Shown here in pieces: positions 28,201-37,374 of a stretch of DNA of 64,000 nt. Within the stretch, counting starts at the first letter, position 1. Every line of letters begins with the position of its first letter. The translations under genes were made by a program, and so were the position numbers. Under the pieces are notes generated by a model. It was not told the origin of the DNA. It searched no databases and saw only the letters and a list, made by a program, of their open reading frames with translations. The DNA lies in contig NZ_CP045434.1 in assembly GCF_009363895.1 (NCBI RefSeq), positions 2,046,001 through 2,110,000 on the forward strand, written 5' to 3'. Source of the DNA: Sphingomonas ginsengisoli An et al. 2013 (lineage in GTDB: Bacteria > Pseudomonadota > Alphaproteobacteria > Sphingomonadales > Sphingomonadaceae).

Positions 28201-29421
28201 CTAGAAGTTGCTACCCAGCCCGACGGCGAAGCCACTGCCCGGTCGCGCGTTGCCGACCGCGCGGAAGCGATAGTCTAGGTTGACCCGAACGTTGCGGGTC
28301 AGCTGCGCCGACACTCGCGGCCCGACGTCGAGCCGGTTCAAGCCCTTCTGCGCGCCGCCCCACAGGCCGACCCCGGCCGAATAGCGACCGAACAGCGCCC
28401 GGGTGAAGGTCGCGCCGCCATCGACGAACCAGTCGCGCTGGCGAGCGGAAACGATCCCTGTCTGGCCATAGCCGTCGAGGCTGAAGCCGAGCGGCAGCGG
28501 CTTGTCGTACGCGCCGCCCTCGGCCAGCAGCGCGAACGCATTGCGCCCACCGCCGTAGAGCGGATTGCCGATCCGCTGCCGCCGCTCGGCCATCAGCCGC
28601 ACCGGCAGGGCGGCGAGCGGCTGCCAGCTTACCCCCAACGCCGTCTCACCGCTGAAGCCGCGCTGGCGGCTGCCCGGCGACGGCACCGGCGCGGAGAAGC
28701 GTACATTGGCCGCCAGCCGCGGGGTGAAGCGATAGGTCAGCCGCGCCCCCGCCTGGCTGCCGCCGAGCTGCCCGCCGGGCGCCAGCGCCGGGCTGAGCGG
28801 CGCGTTGATGAGCTCGCCATGGCGATCCTGGCGGACCAGGCTCCAGGTCGACAGGCTCAGCCGGTCGAGCCGCGGCGGTCCCGGCTGGTCGAGCGCGACC
28901 ACGCCTGGCCCCTTGCCGCCGCCCGGCCCCGGCATGACGTCCACCATCGGCCTCGATTCGGGTGCCTCGCCGTCGGCCAGCGCCTCGGGATCGACGCTGC
29001 CGCTCGCGCCGTTCGCCCACGGCCGTTGGCGCGGCAACGGCATCGCCGCCGACGCCATCTGCACGGGCACCGGGTAATAGATCGGCACCGACACCTGCCG
29101 CACCGGCGGCGCGGCGCCATAGCCGGGCGGGGCGTAGCCATAAGCGGCCGGATAGGGCTGCGGCGGCGGATAGGGATAGCCGGCCGGCACATAGCCATAA
29201 GGATAACCGTAAGGCGCGGCACCCGGCGATCCGCCCGCCTGCCCCGGCCCGAGCGGCGCGTAGGCGACAGCGGGCGCCGCAGTCGCCGGCTGCACTGCCG
29301 GTGCAACGGGAGTTGGCGGCGGCGGGGCGGCGACTTCGGGAAAGGCCAGCGCACTCGCCGCGGCGCGGAAGGTCACCCACCCGGCGACCGCCACGGCCAG
29401 GAACTTCACCGGTGCACTCAT
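28201..29421 (-). CDS. NfrA C-terminal-domain-like outer-membrane protein
   Basis: A 406-residue protein with an N-terminal hydrophobic signal or anchor (FLAVAVAGWVTFRAAASALAF). A Pro/Tyr/Gly-rich low-complexity stretch follows at roughly residues 30-120 (repeats such as YGYPYGYVPAGYPYP). The C-terminal 200 residues look like a small beta-barrel: ARLTYRFTPRLAANVRFS, VRLMAERRQRIG, GLNRLDVGPRV and the terminal strand GSGFAVGLGSNF. The barrel region resembles the C-terminal domain of phage N4 adsorption protein NfrA, but the long TPR part of NfrA is missing. Its ATG overlaps the upstream glycosyltransferase stop (ATGA), so it is probably the outer-membrane partner of that enzyme. Confidence 0.75.
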   Translation of the reverse strand: MSAPVKFLAVAVAGWVTFRAAASALAFPEVAAPPPPTPVAPAVQPATAAPAVAYAPLGPGQAGGSPGAAPYGYPYGYVPAGYPYPPPQPYPAAYGYAPPGYGAAPPVRQVSVPIYYPVPVQMASAAMPLPRQRPWANGASGSVDPEALADGEAPESRPMVDVMPGPGGGKGPGVVALDQPGPPRLDRLSLSTWSLVRQDRHGELINAPLSPALAPGGQLGGSQAGARLTYRFTPRLAANVRFSAPVPSPGSRQRGFSGETALGVSWQPLAALPVRLMAERRQRIGNPLYGGGRNAFALLAEGGAYDKPLPLGFSLDGYGQTGIVSARQRDWFVDGGATFTRALFGRYSAGVGLWGGAQKGLNRLDVGPRVSAQLTRNVRVNLDYRFRAVGNARPGSGFAVGLGSNF

Positions 29422-30785
29422 CGGGCCGTCTCCGCAGGAAAGATGTGGGCGGTCTTGTCCCATTGCTTGGGGCCGCCCTTGAGGTGGATCGCCAGCGCGC
29501 GCCGCGCGGCGAGGATCGCGATCATGTTGCCGACCACCATCCGCGGCACGCTCATCAGCCCTTCGGCGAGCCCGTAGGCCGAGGCGGTGAACAGCCCGCG
29601 CATGATCACCCGCCAGGTCAGCAGCAGCGCGGTCAGCCGCAGCAGCCAGTCGAGCACCGGCGGGATCGGCGTCGGCGCCGGTGCGCCGAGCCATTGGGCG
29701 ACCAGCAATTGCGCCCATAGCAGCGCCGCGACATAGCCCGCGAGCAGCAGCAGCGCCGCCAGCGGTCCGCGCCGGTCGCGCATCCGGAACCACCACTCAC
29801 CCCAGCCGCGCCCCCAGCCGAGCCGGTCCCAGCCCGAAAAGGCGATTCCCCCTAGCCAGCGCGCCTTCTGTCGGATCGCGGCGTCGAGGGTCGCCGGAAA
29901 ATGCCCGCGGCTGGCGATCACGCCGGGCTGGCCGTGGACCAGCGGCAGCCGGACGAACATCGTCCGCTCGCCCAGCGCGCCCAGCCGCAGCCCCATCTCA
30001 TAATCCTCGGTCATGCTGCCGCCGGCGAACGGTCGCCCGTCCTCGCGCGTCGCCAGCCGGCCGAGCGCCCCGCGCTCGAGTGCGCAGCCGACCCCCGCCA
30101 GCGGGATCGCCGCGCCGACCGCCTCGCGCACCACCAGTTCCTTGCCATGGCTCTCGGCGAACTCGTCGCAATAATGGCCGCCGATCCACGGGCTTGCCGG
30201 ATCGACCAGCGGCACCACCGGCAGCTGAATCACGCCCGCGCGGCCGATCAGCCGGGCGAACAACTTCAACTCCTGCGGATGGACCAGATCCTCAGCGTCA
30301 TGCAGCACCACCGCCGCGGCGCGCCGGCCCTGCGCGGTCTCGAGCCGGACCAAGGCATCGTACAAGCGGTTGAGGCAGTCGGCCTTGGTGGTCGGCCCGT
30401 CGACCCCGATGTCAACCGCGACCACCCGCGGATCGGAGACTTCGGCGATCGCCGCCGCCGTCGCGGGGTCGTTGCGATAATGGCCGACCAACAGCGTGTA
30501 ATCGGAATGGTCGAACCGGCGCAGCGTCGCGCGCAGCATGTCGCCGATCACCGCCGCCTCGTCCCAGGCGGGAATAAACACCACCATCAAGCCCTCGTCC
30601 GCGCCCGTCAGCATCGCGGCGTCGGCAGGGGCGTGGCGGCGATAGACGGTGAGCGCGCGCCAGCCGCGCCGCGCGACGTAAAGCAGGTCGAGCAGCAGGT
30701 CGTCGATCGCGCACAGCAGAAACCCCGCCGCCGCAAACAACGACAGCTCGATCGCCACACGCTCGATCAGCGCGGCCGCGCTCAC
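29418..30785 (-). CDS. NfrB-like inner-membrane family 2 glycosyltransferase
   Basis: The product (about 455 residues from the GTG at 30785) begins with a membrane helix (IELSLFAAAGFLLCAIDD) and a GT2 domain. Motifs are VVFIPAWDEAAVIGDML, the acidic pair region HDAEDLVHPQEL, TEDYEMGLRLG, and QKARWLGGIAFSGWDRLGW, the QxxRW signature of processive enzymes. Several C-terminal membrane helices follow. It resembles NfrB of the N4 receptor/exopolysaccharide system but lacks a large C-terminal cytoplasmic regulatory domain. The start is uncertain: the frame is open to 31052, with ATGs at 30923 and 30872; I chose the start nearest the first helix. Coupled to the barrel protein gene. Confidence 0.82.
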   Translation of the reverse strand: MSAAALIERVAIELSLFAAAGFLLCAIDDLLLDLLYVARRGWRALTVYRRHAPADAAMLTGADEGLMVVFIPAWDEAAVIGDMLRATLRRFDHSDYTLLVGHYRNDPATAAAIAEVSDPRVVAVDIGVDGPTTKADCLNRLYDALVRLETAQGRRAAAVVLHDAEDLVHPQELKLFARLIGRAGVIQLPVVPLVDPASPWIGGHYCDEFAESHGKELVVREAVGAAIPLAGVGCALERGALGRLATREDGRPFAGGSMTEDYEMGLRLGALGERTMFVRLPLVHGQPGVIASRGHFPATLDAAIRQKARWLGGIAFSGWDRLGWGRGWGEWWFRMRDRRGPLAALLLLAGYVAALLWAQLLVAQWLGAPAPTPIPPVLDWLLRLTALLLTWRVIMRGLFTASAYGLAEGLMSVPRMVVGNMIAILAARRALAIHLKGGPKQWDKTAHIFPAETAR

Positions 30786-31005
30786 CGCCGCCGTTTCATG
30801 CCCAACCGACTGGAGAATCGCTCCGCCGTCATCATGACCCCATGTGACAACCGAGCACCGATTTGATGCCATAATGGAGGAAGCGCGGCAATACGCGACC
30901 GAAACGACGGGAACATCGCCCATCGCCCGCCGATTTACGGCTTCATAATCGCTCGCGTGCCATGAGCCCGTTCGTCGCGTTCCTCCAACCGAGCAAAGCC
31001 GTCGA

Positions 31006-31734
31006 ATGATAACTGCCGCCGCCTGGTCCCGGACATTGCAAGCGCGCGGCAACGCGCTGCTGGCGGTGCTTGAGCGGCACGCCCCGCGGCTGGCGCTGGC
31101 GTGGCTGGCGATTGCGGGCGCGGGCTCTGCGCTACGGCTCTCCGGTCATTATGGCGACCCGTTCGCCTGGCTTCCCTATGCGGTGTTCACCCTCGTTCCG
31201 GCGCTCGCGCTGACCGCCGGGCTGGCGCTGTTCGGTGGCCGGATCGCGCCGCCGGTGCTCGCCCGCCATCCATTATACGGCGCGGGCGGGCTGATGCTCT
31301 CGCTGCTGCTCGCGCTACTCGCCGCCATCCTGCTGCGCGGGCTGTCCTTTCTCACCGCCATTCCGGCTGCGGGCGCGGACAGCAGCCCGTGGCTCGGCGC
31401 GCTGCACAGCTGGCTCACCGCCGACGCGACGCTCGCCTGCAGCCTCTACGCGATCGCCTTCGCCGCCGGGCTGCGCCGCTCGGGCCACTTCCCCGCCTTG
31501 CTCGCCTCGGCCTGGGCGATCGACCTGGCGATGCAGGTAATCATGACCGGCGCCGCGCGCGGGATGATGCTCCCGCCCGAGGTCGCCGCCGCCTTCACGC
31601 TGCTGCTCCACGGCAACCTCACCCGGGTGCTGGTGAGCCTCGCGATTTGGATGCCTTACCTGCTGCTGTCTCGCCGAGTGGCGATCACGTACCGCCACGA
31701 ATATCCGGCCCGACTCACGCGGGTCGTTTCGTAA
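31006..31734 (+). CDS. DUF2569-like polytopic membrane protein
   Basis: A 242-residue integral membrane protein with about five or six hydrophobic helices. The C-terminal sequence IWMPYLLLSRRVAITY closely follows the end motif of DUF2569 proteins. It diverges from the NfrB-like gene across about 220 bases of promoter-containing DNA (30786-31005). The function of the family is unknown. Confidence 0.75.
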   Translation: MITAAAWSRTLQARGNALLAVLERHAPRLALAWLAIAGAGSALRLSGHYGDPFAWLPYAVFTLVPALALTAGLALFGGRIAPPVLARHPLYGAGGLMLSLLLALLAAILLRGLSFLTAIPAAGADSSPWLGALHSWLTADATLACSLYAIAFAAGLRRSGHFPALLASAWAIDLAMQVIMTGAARGMMLPPEVAAAFTLLLHGNLTRVLVSLAIWMPYLLLSRRVAITYRHEYPARLTRVVS

Positions 31735-31900
31735 ACGGAACGGACTTTACCGATGGTCGGTTGCGGGGGCATGGACGCCTGCCCATCCCGCTCTTGCAAA
31801 ATCAGCAACTTGGCGGCCACTGTCGACCAGCGGCGCAGCAAGGTTAACGGACGTGGTTGACATCTTCTTAACCGGAGCGTTGAGGACATTCGTGGCCGCA

Positions 31901-31914
31901 GTGACGCGTGTCAC
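31901..31914. promoter_or_regulatory. Second GTGAC-N4-GTCAC inverted repeat
   Basis: Same arms and spacer length as the repeat at 8070-8083, here 20 bases before the start of the prepilin-like ORF. The position overlaps where a transcription start or leader would lie. The 200-base gap before this ORF (31735-31934) holds little else. Confidence 0.35.
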
Positions 31915-31934
31915 GAAAGGGGACAGTCCTCGCG

Positions 31935-32102
31935 ATGCGCAAGCTGCTGACCAGCACAGCCGGAGCCGCCTTGGCGGAAGTCGCGCTCGGTCTCGCGCTA
32001 GCCGGGGCCGCGGTGGTGGTCGCCTCGATCGGGCTGAACGGCGCGGTCCAGCAGGCGGTCGCGCACGAGGCCGCGGTCAAGGCCGGGACCACCGCGCGCT
32101 GA
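31935..32102 (+). CDS. Small Flp/TadE-type prepilin-like protein
   Basis: A 55-residue product: a short basic leader (MRKLLTSTAG), then AALAEVALGLALAGAAVVVA, a single hydrophobic helix with Glu at +5 after the Gly, as in class IVb (Flp/TadE) prepilins. The usual Tyr at +6 is Val. A short polar tail follows. Its TGA overlaps the CTG from which the next gene must start. No tad export genes are in the window, so it may be an orphan pilin, or a small membrane peptide that merely resembles one. Confidence 0.5.
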   Translation: MRKLLTSTAGAALAEVALGLALAGAAVVVASIGLNGAVQQAVAHEAAVKAGTTAR

Positions 32103-32575
32103 TCCTCGCTGCCGCCGCGCTCGTCGCGGCGCCCGTTGCCGCCGCTCCTCCCCGCACCTTGTTCGCCAGCCCCGTCTGGGTCGCATTCGACCGCGGCGGC
32201 ACCTGCGCCGCCGTTGCCCGTTCCGAACTGCTCGCCTCCCCCGGCCACGACCAGGCCCGCGCCACGCTAAGCTTCGACCGTCCGCCCGGGCGGCGGCGCG
32301 GCCAACTCCACCTCCGGCTCTCGCGCCCCGCCCTGTCCGGCAGCACCGTGCTGGTCGCGGCCGGAGGCGCCACCTTCCAGCTCGCCACCCGCGGCGCCGA
32401 CGCTTGGAGCACCGGGCCGGCGCAGGAGGCCGCGCTGATCGCGGCGATCCGCGCTGCCGGCGACCTCCGCGCCCGCTTCCGCAGCAGCGACGGCGGCCAC
32501 ACCGACCGCTACCTGCTCGCCGGCGCCCCGACCGCGATCGACGCGGCGGCCGCCGGCTGCGCCGCCCCGCGCTAA
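32099..32575 (+). CDS. Small exported protein, probable CTG start
   Basis: The frame encodes a well-formed signal peptide ([18 protein letters not shown]) and a 140-residue mature protein. The pattern [31 protein letters not shown] and a final AAAGCAAPR resembles invasion-associated-locus-B-like periplasmic proteins. No ATG, GTG or TTG lies close before the signal peptide: the frame upstream is an arginine-rich shadow of the prepilin-like ORF. The CTG at 32099 overlaps the upstream stop as CTGA, so I take it as the start. The product is 158 residues; function unknown. Confidence 0.6.
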   Translation: MILAAAALVAAPVAAAPPRTLFASPVWVAFDRGGTCAAVARSELLASPGHDQARATLSFDRPPGRRRGQLHLRLSRPALSGSTVLVAAGGATFQLATRGADAWSTGPAQEAALIAAIRAAGDLRARFRSSDGGHTDRYLLAGAPTAIDAAAAGCAAPR

Positions 32576-32630
32576 GCCAAGCGCACCGACTGGAAAAACC
32601 GCGCCACCTCCGCTACATGGCCGCCACACC

Positions 32631-33821
32631 ATGAGCGCCGACACCACCCTGATGCCGATCCCCGGCCCGATCGACCCTGTGCCCGTTCCTAGGGGCCCGA
32701 GCCCGCGCGCTGACGGCAAGACCGAGCTGGTCGGCCTATCGAAGGACCGGATTCGCGCCGCGCTCGAAGCCGCCGGGCTTGAGGCCAAACCCGCCAAGCT
32801 GCGCGCCAAGCAACTCTGGCACTGGATCTACAATCGCGGGGTCACCGATTTCGCGCTGATGACCGACATCGCCAAGGCGCAGCAGCCCTGGCTGGCCGAG
32901 CATTTCACCATCGCCCGCCCGGCGGTGGTCGAGGCGCAGGTCTCGACCGACGGCACCCGCAAATGGCTGCTCCAGACCCACGACGGCCACGATTTCGAGA
33001 TGGTGTTCATCCCCGACGCCGATCGCGGGACGCTATGCGTGTCGAGCCAGGTCGGCTGCACCCTGAACTGCCGCTTCTGCCACACCGGGACGATGCGCCT
33101 CGTCCGCAACCTCGAGCCGGACGAGATCGTCGGCCAGGTGATGCTCGCCCGCGACGCGCTCGGCGAATGGCCGAGCCAGCCCGAGGGCCGCATGCTCACC
33201 AACATCGTCATGATGGGCATGGGTGAGCCGCTCTACAATTTCGACAATGTCCGCGACGCGCTGAAGATCGTGATGGACGGCGACGGCCTCGGCCTCTCCA
33301 AGCGCCGGATCACCTTGTCGACCTCGGGCGTGGTGCCGATGATGGCCAAGGCGGGCGAGGAGATCGGGGTCAACCTCGCCGTCTCGCTCCACGCGGTCAC
33401 CAAGGAAATCCGCGACGAGATCGTGCCCTTGAACAAGAAGTACGGCATCGAGGAATTGCTGCAGGCCTGCGCCGATTATCCCGGCGCCAACAATGCCCGC
33501 CGCATCACCTTCGAATACGTCATGCTCAAGGACAAGAACGACAGCGACGACCATGCGCGCGAGCTGGTCCGGCTGATCCGCCATTATCGCCTGCCGGCCA
33601 AGGTCAATCTGATCCCGTTCAACCCGTGGCCGGGCGCCGTCTACGAATGCTCGACCCCCGAGCGGATCCGCGCTTTCTCGAACATCGTGTTTGAAGGCGG
33701 CATCAGCGCCCCGGTCCGCACCCCCCGCGGCCGCGACATCGACGCCGCCTGCGGCCAGCTCAAGACGGCGGCGGAGAAGCGCAGCCGCGCCGACCGCGAC
33801 CGCGAGACGGCGGCCTCTTGA
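32631..33821 (+). CDS. rlmN: Dual-specificity RNA methyltransferase RlmN
   Basis: A radical-SAM enzyme that methylates C2 of A2503 in 23S rRNA and A37 of some tRNAs. The 396-residue product has the cluster motif CTLNCRFC (C143, C147, C150), the SAM segment [21 protein letters not shown], and NLAVSLHAV. The resolving or methyl-carrying cysteine is the one near residue 374 (DAACGQL). The N-terminal 30 residues are a proline-rich extension before the usual start of the domain. Stand-alone gene. Confidence 0.96.
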   Translation: MSADTTLMPIPGPIDPVPVPRGPSPRADGKTELVGLSKDRIRAALEAAGLEAKPAKLRAKQLWHWIYNRGVTDFALMTDIAKAQQPWLAEHFTIARPAVVEAQVSTDGTRKWLLQTHDGHDFEMVFIPDADRGTLCVSSQVGCTLNCRFCHTGTMRLVRNLEPDEIVGQVMLARDALGEWPSQPEGRMLTNIVMMGMGEPLYNFDNVRDALKIVMDGDGLGLSKRRITLSTSGVVPMMAKAGEEIGVNLAVSLHAVTKEIRDEIVPLNKKYGIEELLQACADYPGANNARRITFEYVMLKDKNDSDDHARELVRLIRHYRLPAKVNLIPFNPWPGAVYECSTPERIRAFSNIVFEGGISAPVRTPRGRDIDAACGQLKTAAEKRSRADRDRETAAS

Positions 33822-33898
33822 GCTCACCTTCGGCTTTGCGTTGGGCGCGCGCGCCGCGCTAGAGAGCGCTGACACACGCGGTTCGAGGGCTCACCCAA

Positions 33899-35137
33899 AT
33901 GTCATTGATTGCCAGGTTGGCGGGCTCGCTGGTCAAGCGAGGCCGAATTCACGTGCAGCTTCCCGGCGGGCGGCAGGAGAGTTTCGGCCCCGGCGGCTTC
34001 CACAAAGTCACGATCCGCATCACCGACAATGCCGCGCTACGCCAGCTGATCCGCAAACCCCGGCTCGCGATCGGTGAGCTCTACATGGACGGCCGCCTGA
34101 GGATCGAGCAGGGTACGATGCTCGAGCTGCTCGAGATCGTGGTCGGCTCCAACCCGTGGGAAGAAGGCGGCTCGCGCGGCAAGTCGCTGATGAGCAAGGG
34201 GCGCTTCAACGACCTCAAGGCAAAGTTCCGTCGCAACCTGCCGCACATGTCGCGCAAGAACGTCGCCCACCATTATGACCTCGACGACCGGCTCTACGAC
34301 CTCTTCCTCGACCCGATGCGTCAGTACAGCTGCGCCTACTTCACCGACCCCGCCAACAGCCTCGAGCAGGCGCAGCTCGACAAGCTCGCCCACATCGCCG
34401 CCAAGCTCGACTTGAAGCCCGGCCAGCGCGTGCTCGACATCGGCTGCGGCTGGGGCGGCATGGCGATCTACCTCAACCGCGTCGCCGGGGTCGAGGTGCT
34501 CGGCGTCACGCTATCGACCGAGCAGCTCGCCTACGCCCGCGCCTGGGCCGACCGCGAGGGCGTTGCCGACAAGGTCAAGTTCGAGCTGATCGACTATCGC
34601 CATGTCACCGGCACCTTCGACCGGATCGTCTCGGTCGGCATGTTCGAGCATGTCGGCGCGGCGCATTACGACGAATTCTACGAGAGCTGCTACCGGCTGC
34701 TGAAGCGCGACGGAGTCATGCTGCTCCACACGATCGGCAAGCTGGGCGGCGCGGGCTCACCCGACCCCTTCACCGACAAGTGGATTTTCCCGGGCTATCA
34801 TCTGCCCAGCCTCAGCCAGATGCACGGTGCGAGCGAGAAATTCCGCCTTATAGCCAGCGACACCGAGACGCTGCGGCTCCATTATGCCTACACGCTGCGC
34901 CACTGGCTGCAGCGCTGCCAGGACCGCCGGGCCGAGATTGTCGCCGTCTACGACGAACCCTTCTTCCGCATGTGGGAATTCTACCTCGCCGGCGGGATCG
35001 TCATGTTCGAGAGCGGCTCGGCCTGCAATTATCAGGTCCAGTATATAAAGGACCGCCGCGCGCTGCCGCTCACCCGCGACTATCTGGCCGAGGCGGAGAC
35101 GCGCTACCGGGCGACGGGGTCACCCGCCAAATCCTGA
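33899..35137 (+). CDS. cfa: Cyclopropane-fatty-acyl-phospholipid synthase
   Basis: Transfers a methylene group from SAM to unsaturated acyl chains in membrane lipids. The 412-residue protein has an N-terminal lipid-contact region, the helix-breaking DLDDRLYDLFLDPMRQYSCAYF segment, SAM motif VLDIGCGWGG near residue 178, and catalytic-site sequences SVGMFEHVGAAHYDEFY and DKWIFPGYHLPSL. A GAGGG site precedes the ATG. The 3' end overlaps the convergent membrane-protein gene by 68 bases. An alternative is a mycolic-acid-type SAM methyltransferase, but the length and motifs fit Cfa. Confidence 0.92.
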   Translation: MSLIARLAGSLVKRGRIHVQLPGGRQESFGPGGFHKVTIRITDNAALRQLIRKPRLAIGELYMDGRLRIEQGTMLELLEIVVGSNPWEEGGSRGKSLMSKGRFNDLKAKFRRNLPHMSRKNVAHHYDLDDRLYDLFLDPMRQYSCAYFTDPANSLEQAQLDKLAHIAAKLDLKPGQRVLDIGCGWGGMAIYLNRVAGVEVLGVTLSTEQLAYARAWADREGVADKVKFELIDYRHVTGTFDRIVSVGMFEHVGAAHYDEFYESCYRLLKRDGVMLLHTIGKLGGAGSPDPFTDKWIFPGYHLPSLSQMHGASEKFRLIASDTETLRLHYAYTLRHWLQRCQDRRAEIVAVYDEPFFRMWEFYLAGGIVMFESGSACNYQVQYIKDRRALPLTRDYLAEAETRYRATGSPAKS

Positions 35138-36923
35138 ACGGACTGTCGACCGGCAGCGCGATCGGCTGGAGCCAGCCCGGCACCTGTCCCTTGGCGAGCT
35201 GGCTGTAGAAGCCGTTCGGCGCGCGCGCCATGAACACGGTCGCCTGGCTCATCATCGGGCAGATCATCACATAGTCGGCGCGGTGCTTGAGGACGAGCTG
35301 GTGCGCCTGCGGCTCGGGCCCGCGGAACGCCACCATCAGGTCACGGATCGCGTCGCCGTTGCGATGGTAGGGACCCGCTACCGCATCGTGGTGGGTCACC
35401 GCGATGATCCGCGGCCCCAGGTCGAGGAAGGTGAAGATCGTCCCCTTGGGCAGCTTGGCGATCGGCCGCAGCCCCCACATCGACGGACAAAGCCGGTTGG
35501 CGCGGTCGACCTGCTTGTCCCATTCCTTGCGCGGCGGTCCGGGCACGAAGTTGAGCGCCAGCGGCGCCGCGGCGCCGACGCCGACCACGACGAGCGCGGC
35601 GCTGCCGACCGCACCGATCAGCCAATTCTTGGACGCCCATGCCTTGGGCAGCAGCACCCACACCAGCGCCGCCGCGCCCGGACAGGCGAGCAATTGCGCC
35701 GCGGGACCGGTCCGCATCTGCCAGAACAGCAGCAGGAAAGGCGCGACCGAGATCGCCGCCGCCGCCAGCGTCCGCCGCGCCAGGTCCCGCTCGGGCCGCC
35801 AGTTGCGCACCGCCAGCAGCGCCCAGCCGACCAACCCAACCGCCGGCAGCGCCGCCGTCCGCAATTGCTCCTGCCAGCCGTAATCGGTGATCGGCTTGGC
35901 CTCGCGGACATTGTTGAGCCACAAGGTCGCCACCTCGGGCGAAACGCCTTCGAGCCGGGTCAGGCAATGCGGCCACGCCAGCGCGTGGAAGGCGGCGACG
36001 ATCACCCCCGCGCCCGCGGCCAGCCCGAACCGAACCGTCCACCGCGTCGGCGATACCGCAGCGATCAACCACAACAGCGCCCCGCCGAGCAACGCGTCGC
36101 TCAGCCACACCGGCGACAGTGCGTCGCAGACCGGCGCCCGGTTGGCGTAGCTGGCGAAGCCGAGGAAGCCGATCGTGCAGCCCGCGGCGAGGCTGACCGC
36201 GAAGGTCGCCATCCGCTCGCGCTGGTCGCGGTCGTCGACCCACATCAGCACCTGCGCGGCGGCCGCCAGCGCGATGTAGATCAGCGATTCGAGCCCGATG
36301 CTGAGCGAGAAGGCGCTCGCCGCGCCCGCCACCAGCCCACCGCGGCGGCGGTCGGGATCGGCGAGACCGGCCACCGTCAGCGCGAGCATCGCCAGCTGCC
36401 AGCCGTGATGATCGATCCGCGTCGGCATCACCATGCCGTTGGTCGAAGCGGCGAAGAACAAAGCGGCGAACGCCAGCGGATAGGCCGCCGGATGGATCAG
36501 CCGCCGCGCGCTCAGCGCCAGCCCGACGCACAGCGGCAGATATGGCAGCAGCGGCGCCACCGCGACCGCGAACCGCTCGGCATTGGGGCCGCTGACGAAC
36601 AGCCGACCGAGCAGGATCAGCCCCGCGATCGGCAGGTCGACAATCCGGCTCCAGTGGATATTCGCGCCGTAGGGCGGGTCCATCCGATATTGCCGCAGGT
36701 CGAACCACGCCTGCCCGTGGAGCAGCGCGCGGACCTGCGCGATCCGCATGTTGTCGTCGGTGTCGTTGAGCTGGAACAGCTCGATCCCGCGCCAGCGCGA
36801 GAAGAGGAACCAGGCGCAGGCGCCGAGCCAATAGGCGAGCACCACCCAGCGCCAGTGGCGCGCGGTCCACTCCAGCCAGCGGTCGGCCGAGTTCGGCAGC
36901 AGAGGGTCGGATGCGCGCAACAA
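35070..36923 (-). CDS. Large polytopic membrane protein, STT3/GT-C-like
   Basis: A 617-residue protein with about 11-13 predicted membrane helices. After the first helix a large loop has NDTDDNMRIAQVRALLHG and DPPYGANIHWSRIVDLP, and a later loop has PTRIDHHGWQL. An Asp-rich first loop and a DHH-type loop are typical of GT-C enzymes of the STT3/PglB kind, which use polyprenyl-phosphate-linked sugars. I infer a glycosyltransferase, but the family is not certain. The soluble C-terminal part (GTIFTFLDLGPRIIAVTHH) is probably periplasmic. Its 3' end runs 68 bases into cfa on the other strand. Confidence 0.72.
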   Translation of the reverse strand: MLRASDPLLPNSADRWLEWTARHWRWVVLAYWLGACAWFLFSRWRGIELFQLNDTDDNMRIAQVRALLHGQAWFDLRQYRMDPPYGANIHWSRIVDLPIAGLILLGRLFVSGPNAERFAVAVAPLLPYLPLCVGLALSARRLIHPAAYPLAFAALFFAASTNGMVMPTRIDHHGWQLAMLALTVAGLADPDRRRGGLVAGAASAFSLSIGLESLIYIALAAAAQVLMWVDDRDQRERMATFAVSLAAGCTIGFLGFASYANRAPVCDALSPVWLSDALLGGALLWLIAAVSPTRWTVRFGLAAGAGVIVAAFHALAWPHCLTRLEGVSPEVATLWLNNVREAKPITDYGWQEQLRTAALPAVGLVGWALLAVRNWRPERDLARRTLAAAAISVAPFLLLFWQMRTGPAAQLLACPGAAALVWVLLPKAWASKNWLIGAVGSAALVVVGVGAAAPLALNFVPGPPRKEWDKQVDRANRLCPSMWGLRPIAKLPKGTIFTFLDLGPRIIAVTHHDAVAGPYHRNGDAIRDLMVAFRGPEPQAHQLVLKHRADYVMICPMMSQATVFMARAPNGFYSQLAKGQVPGWLQPIALPVDSPFRIWRVTPSPGSASPPRPDSRG

Positions 36924-36969
36924 AGTGGCTGGCGCTCTAGCCGCTCCGCCTTAAAGGGCAAGTGACGCC

Positions 36970-37374
36970 ATGTTCACCGCCCTTGCCCCTCACCATCGCG
37001 AGACGCTCGGCCAGCTGATGCGCTTCGGGATCGTCGGCGTGCTGCTGACCTTGCTCTACGCCGTCGTCTACTGGCCGCTCGCCACCTATGTGATGTGGCC
37101 GGTGTTCGCGGTGATCATCGCCTTTCTGGTGGCGGTCACCGCCGGCTTCTTCGCGCACAGCCGATGGAGCTTCCAGGGCCACGGCAAAGGCGAAGACCAC
37201 AAGACCAAGGTCCAGTTCTTCGCGGTGCAGAGCTTCGGCTTCCTGATGAACGCCGCCTTCACCTGGATCGCCACCGACCTGCTCCACGGCCCGACCTGGT
37301 GGCCGCTGGTCCCGGCGGTATTGATCACACCGTTCGCGACCTTCTTCCTCAACCGCCTGTGGGTGTTCGCCTGA
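36970..37374 (+). CDS. GtrA-family polyprenyl-linked sugar translocase
   Basis: A 134-residue protein with four membrane helices (LMRFGIVGVLLTLLYAVVYW near the N-terminus; NRLWVFA at the end), the classic GtrA fold. GtrA proteins are thought to flip polyprenyl-phosphate-linked glucose or other sugars across the inner membrane. The stop overlaps the next start as TGATG. The GtrB-like and GT-C-like genes on the opposite strand nearby complete a GtrABC-like set. Confidence 0.88.
   Translation: MFTALAPHHRETLGQLMRFGIVGVLLTLLYAVVYWPLATYVMWPVFAVIIAFLVAVTAGFFAHSRWSFQGHGKGEDHKTKVQFFAVQSFGFLMNAAFTWIATDLLHGPTWWPLVPAVLITPFATFFLNRLWVFA

Noticed and set aside
29120..29230. Tandem DNA repeat region
   Set aside because: The periodicity is caused by the Tyr/Gly/Pro-rich coding stretch in the NfrA-like protein, not by an independent repeat.
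35283..36965. A 560-codon plus-strand frame opposite the GT-C-like membrane protein
   Set aside because: Arg/Gln/Pro-rich translation typical of antisense frames; the minus-strand product has ordered membrane helices.
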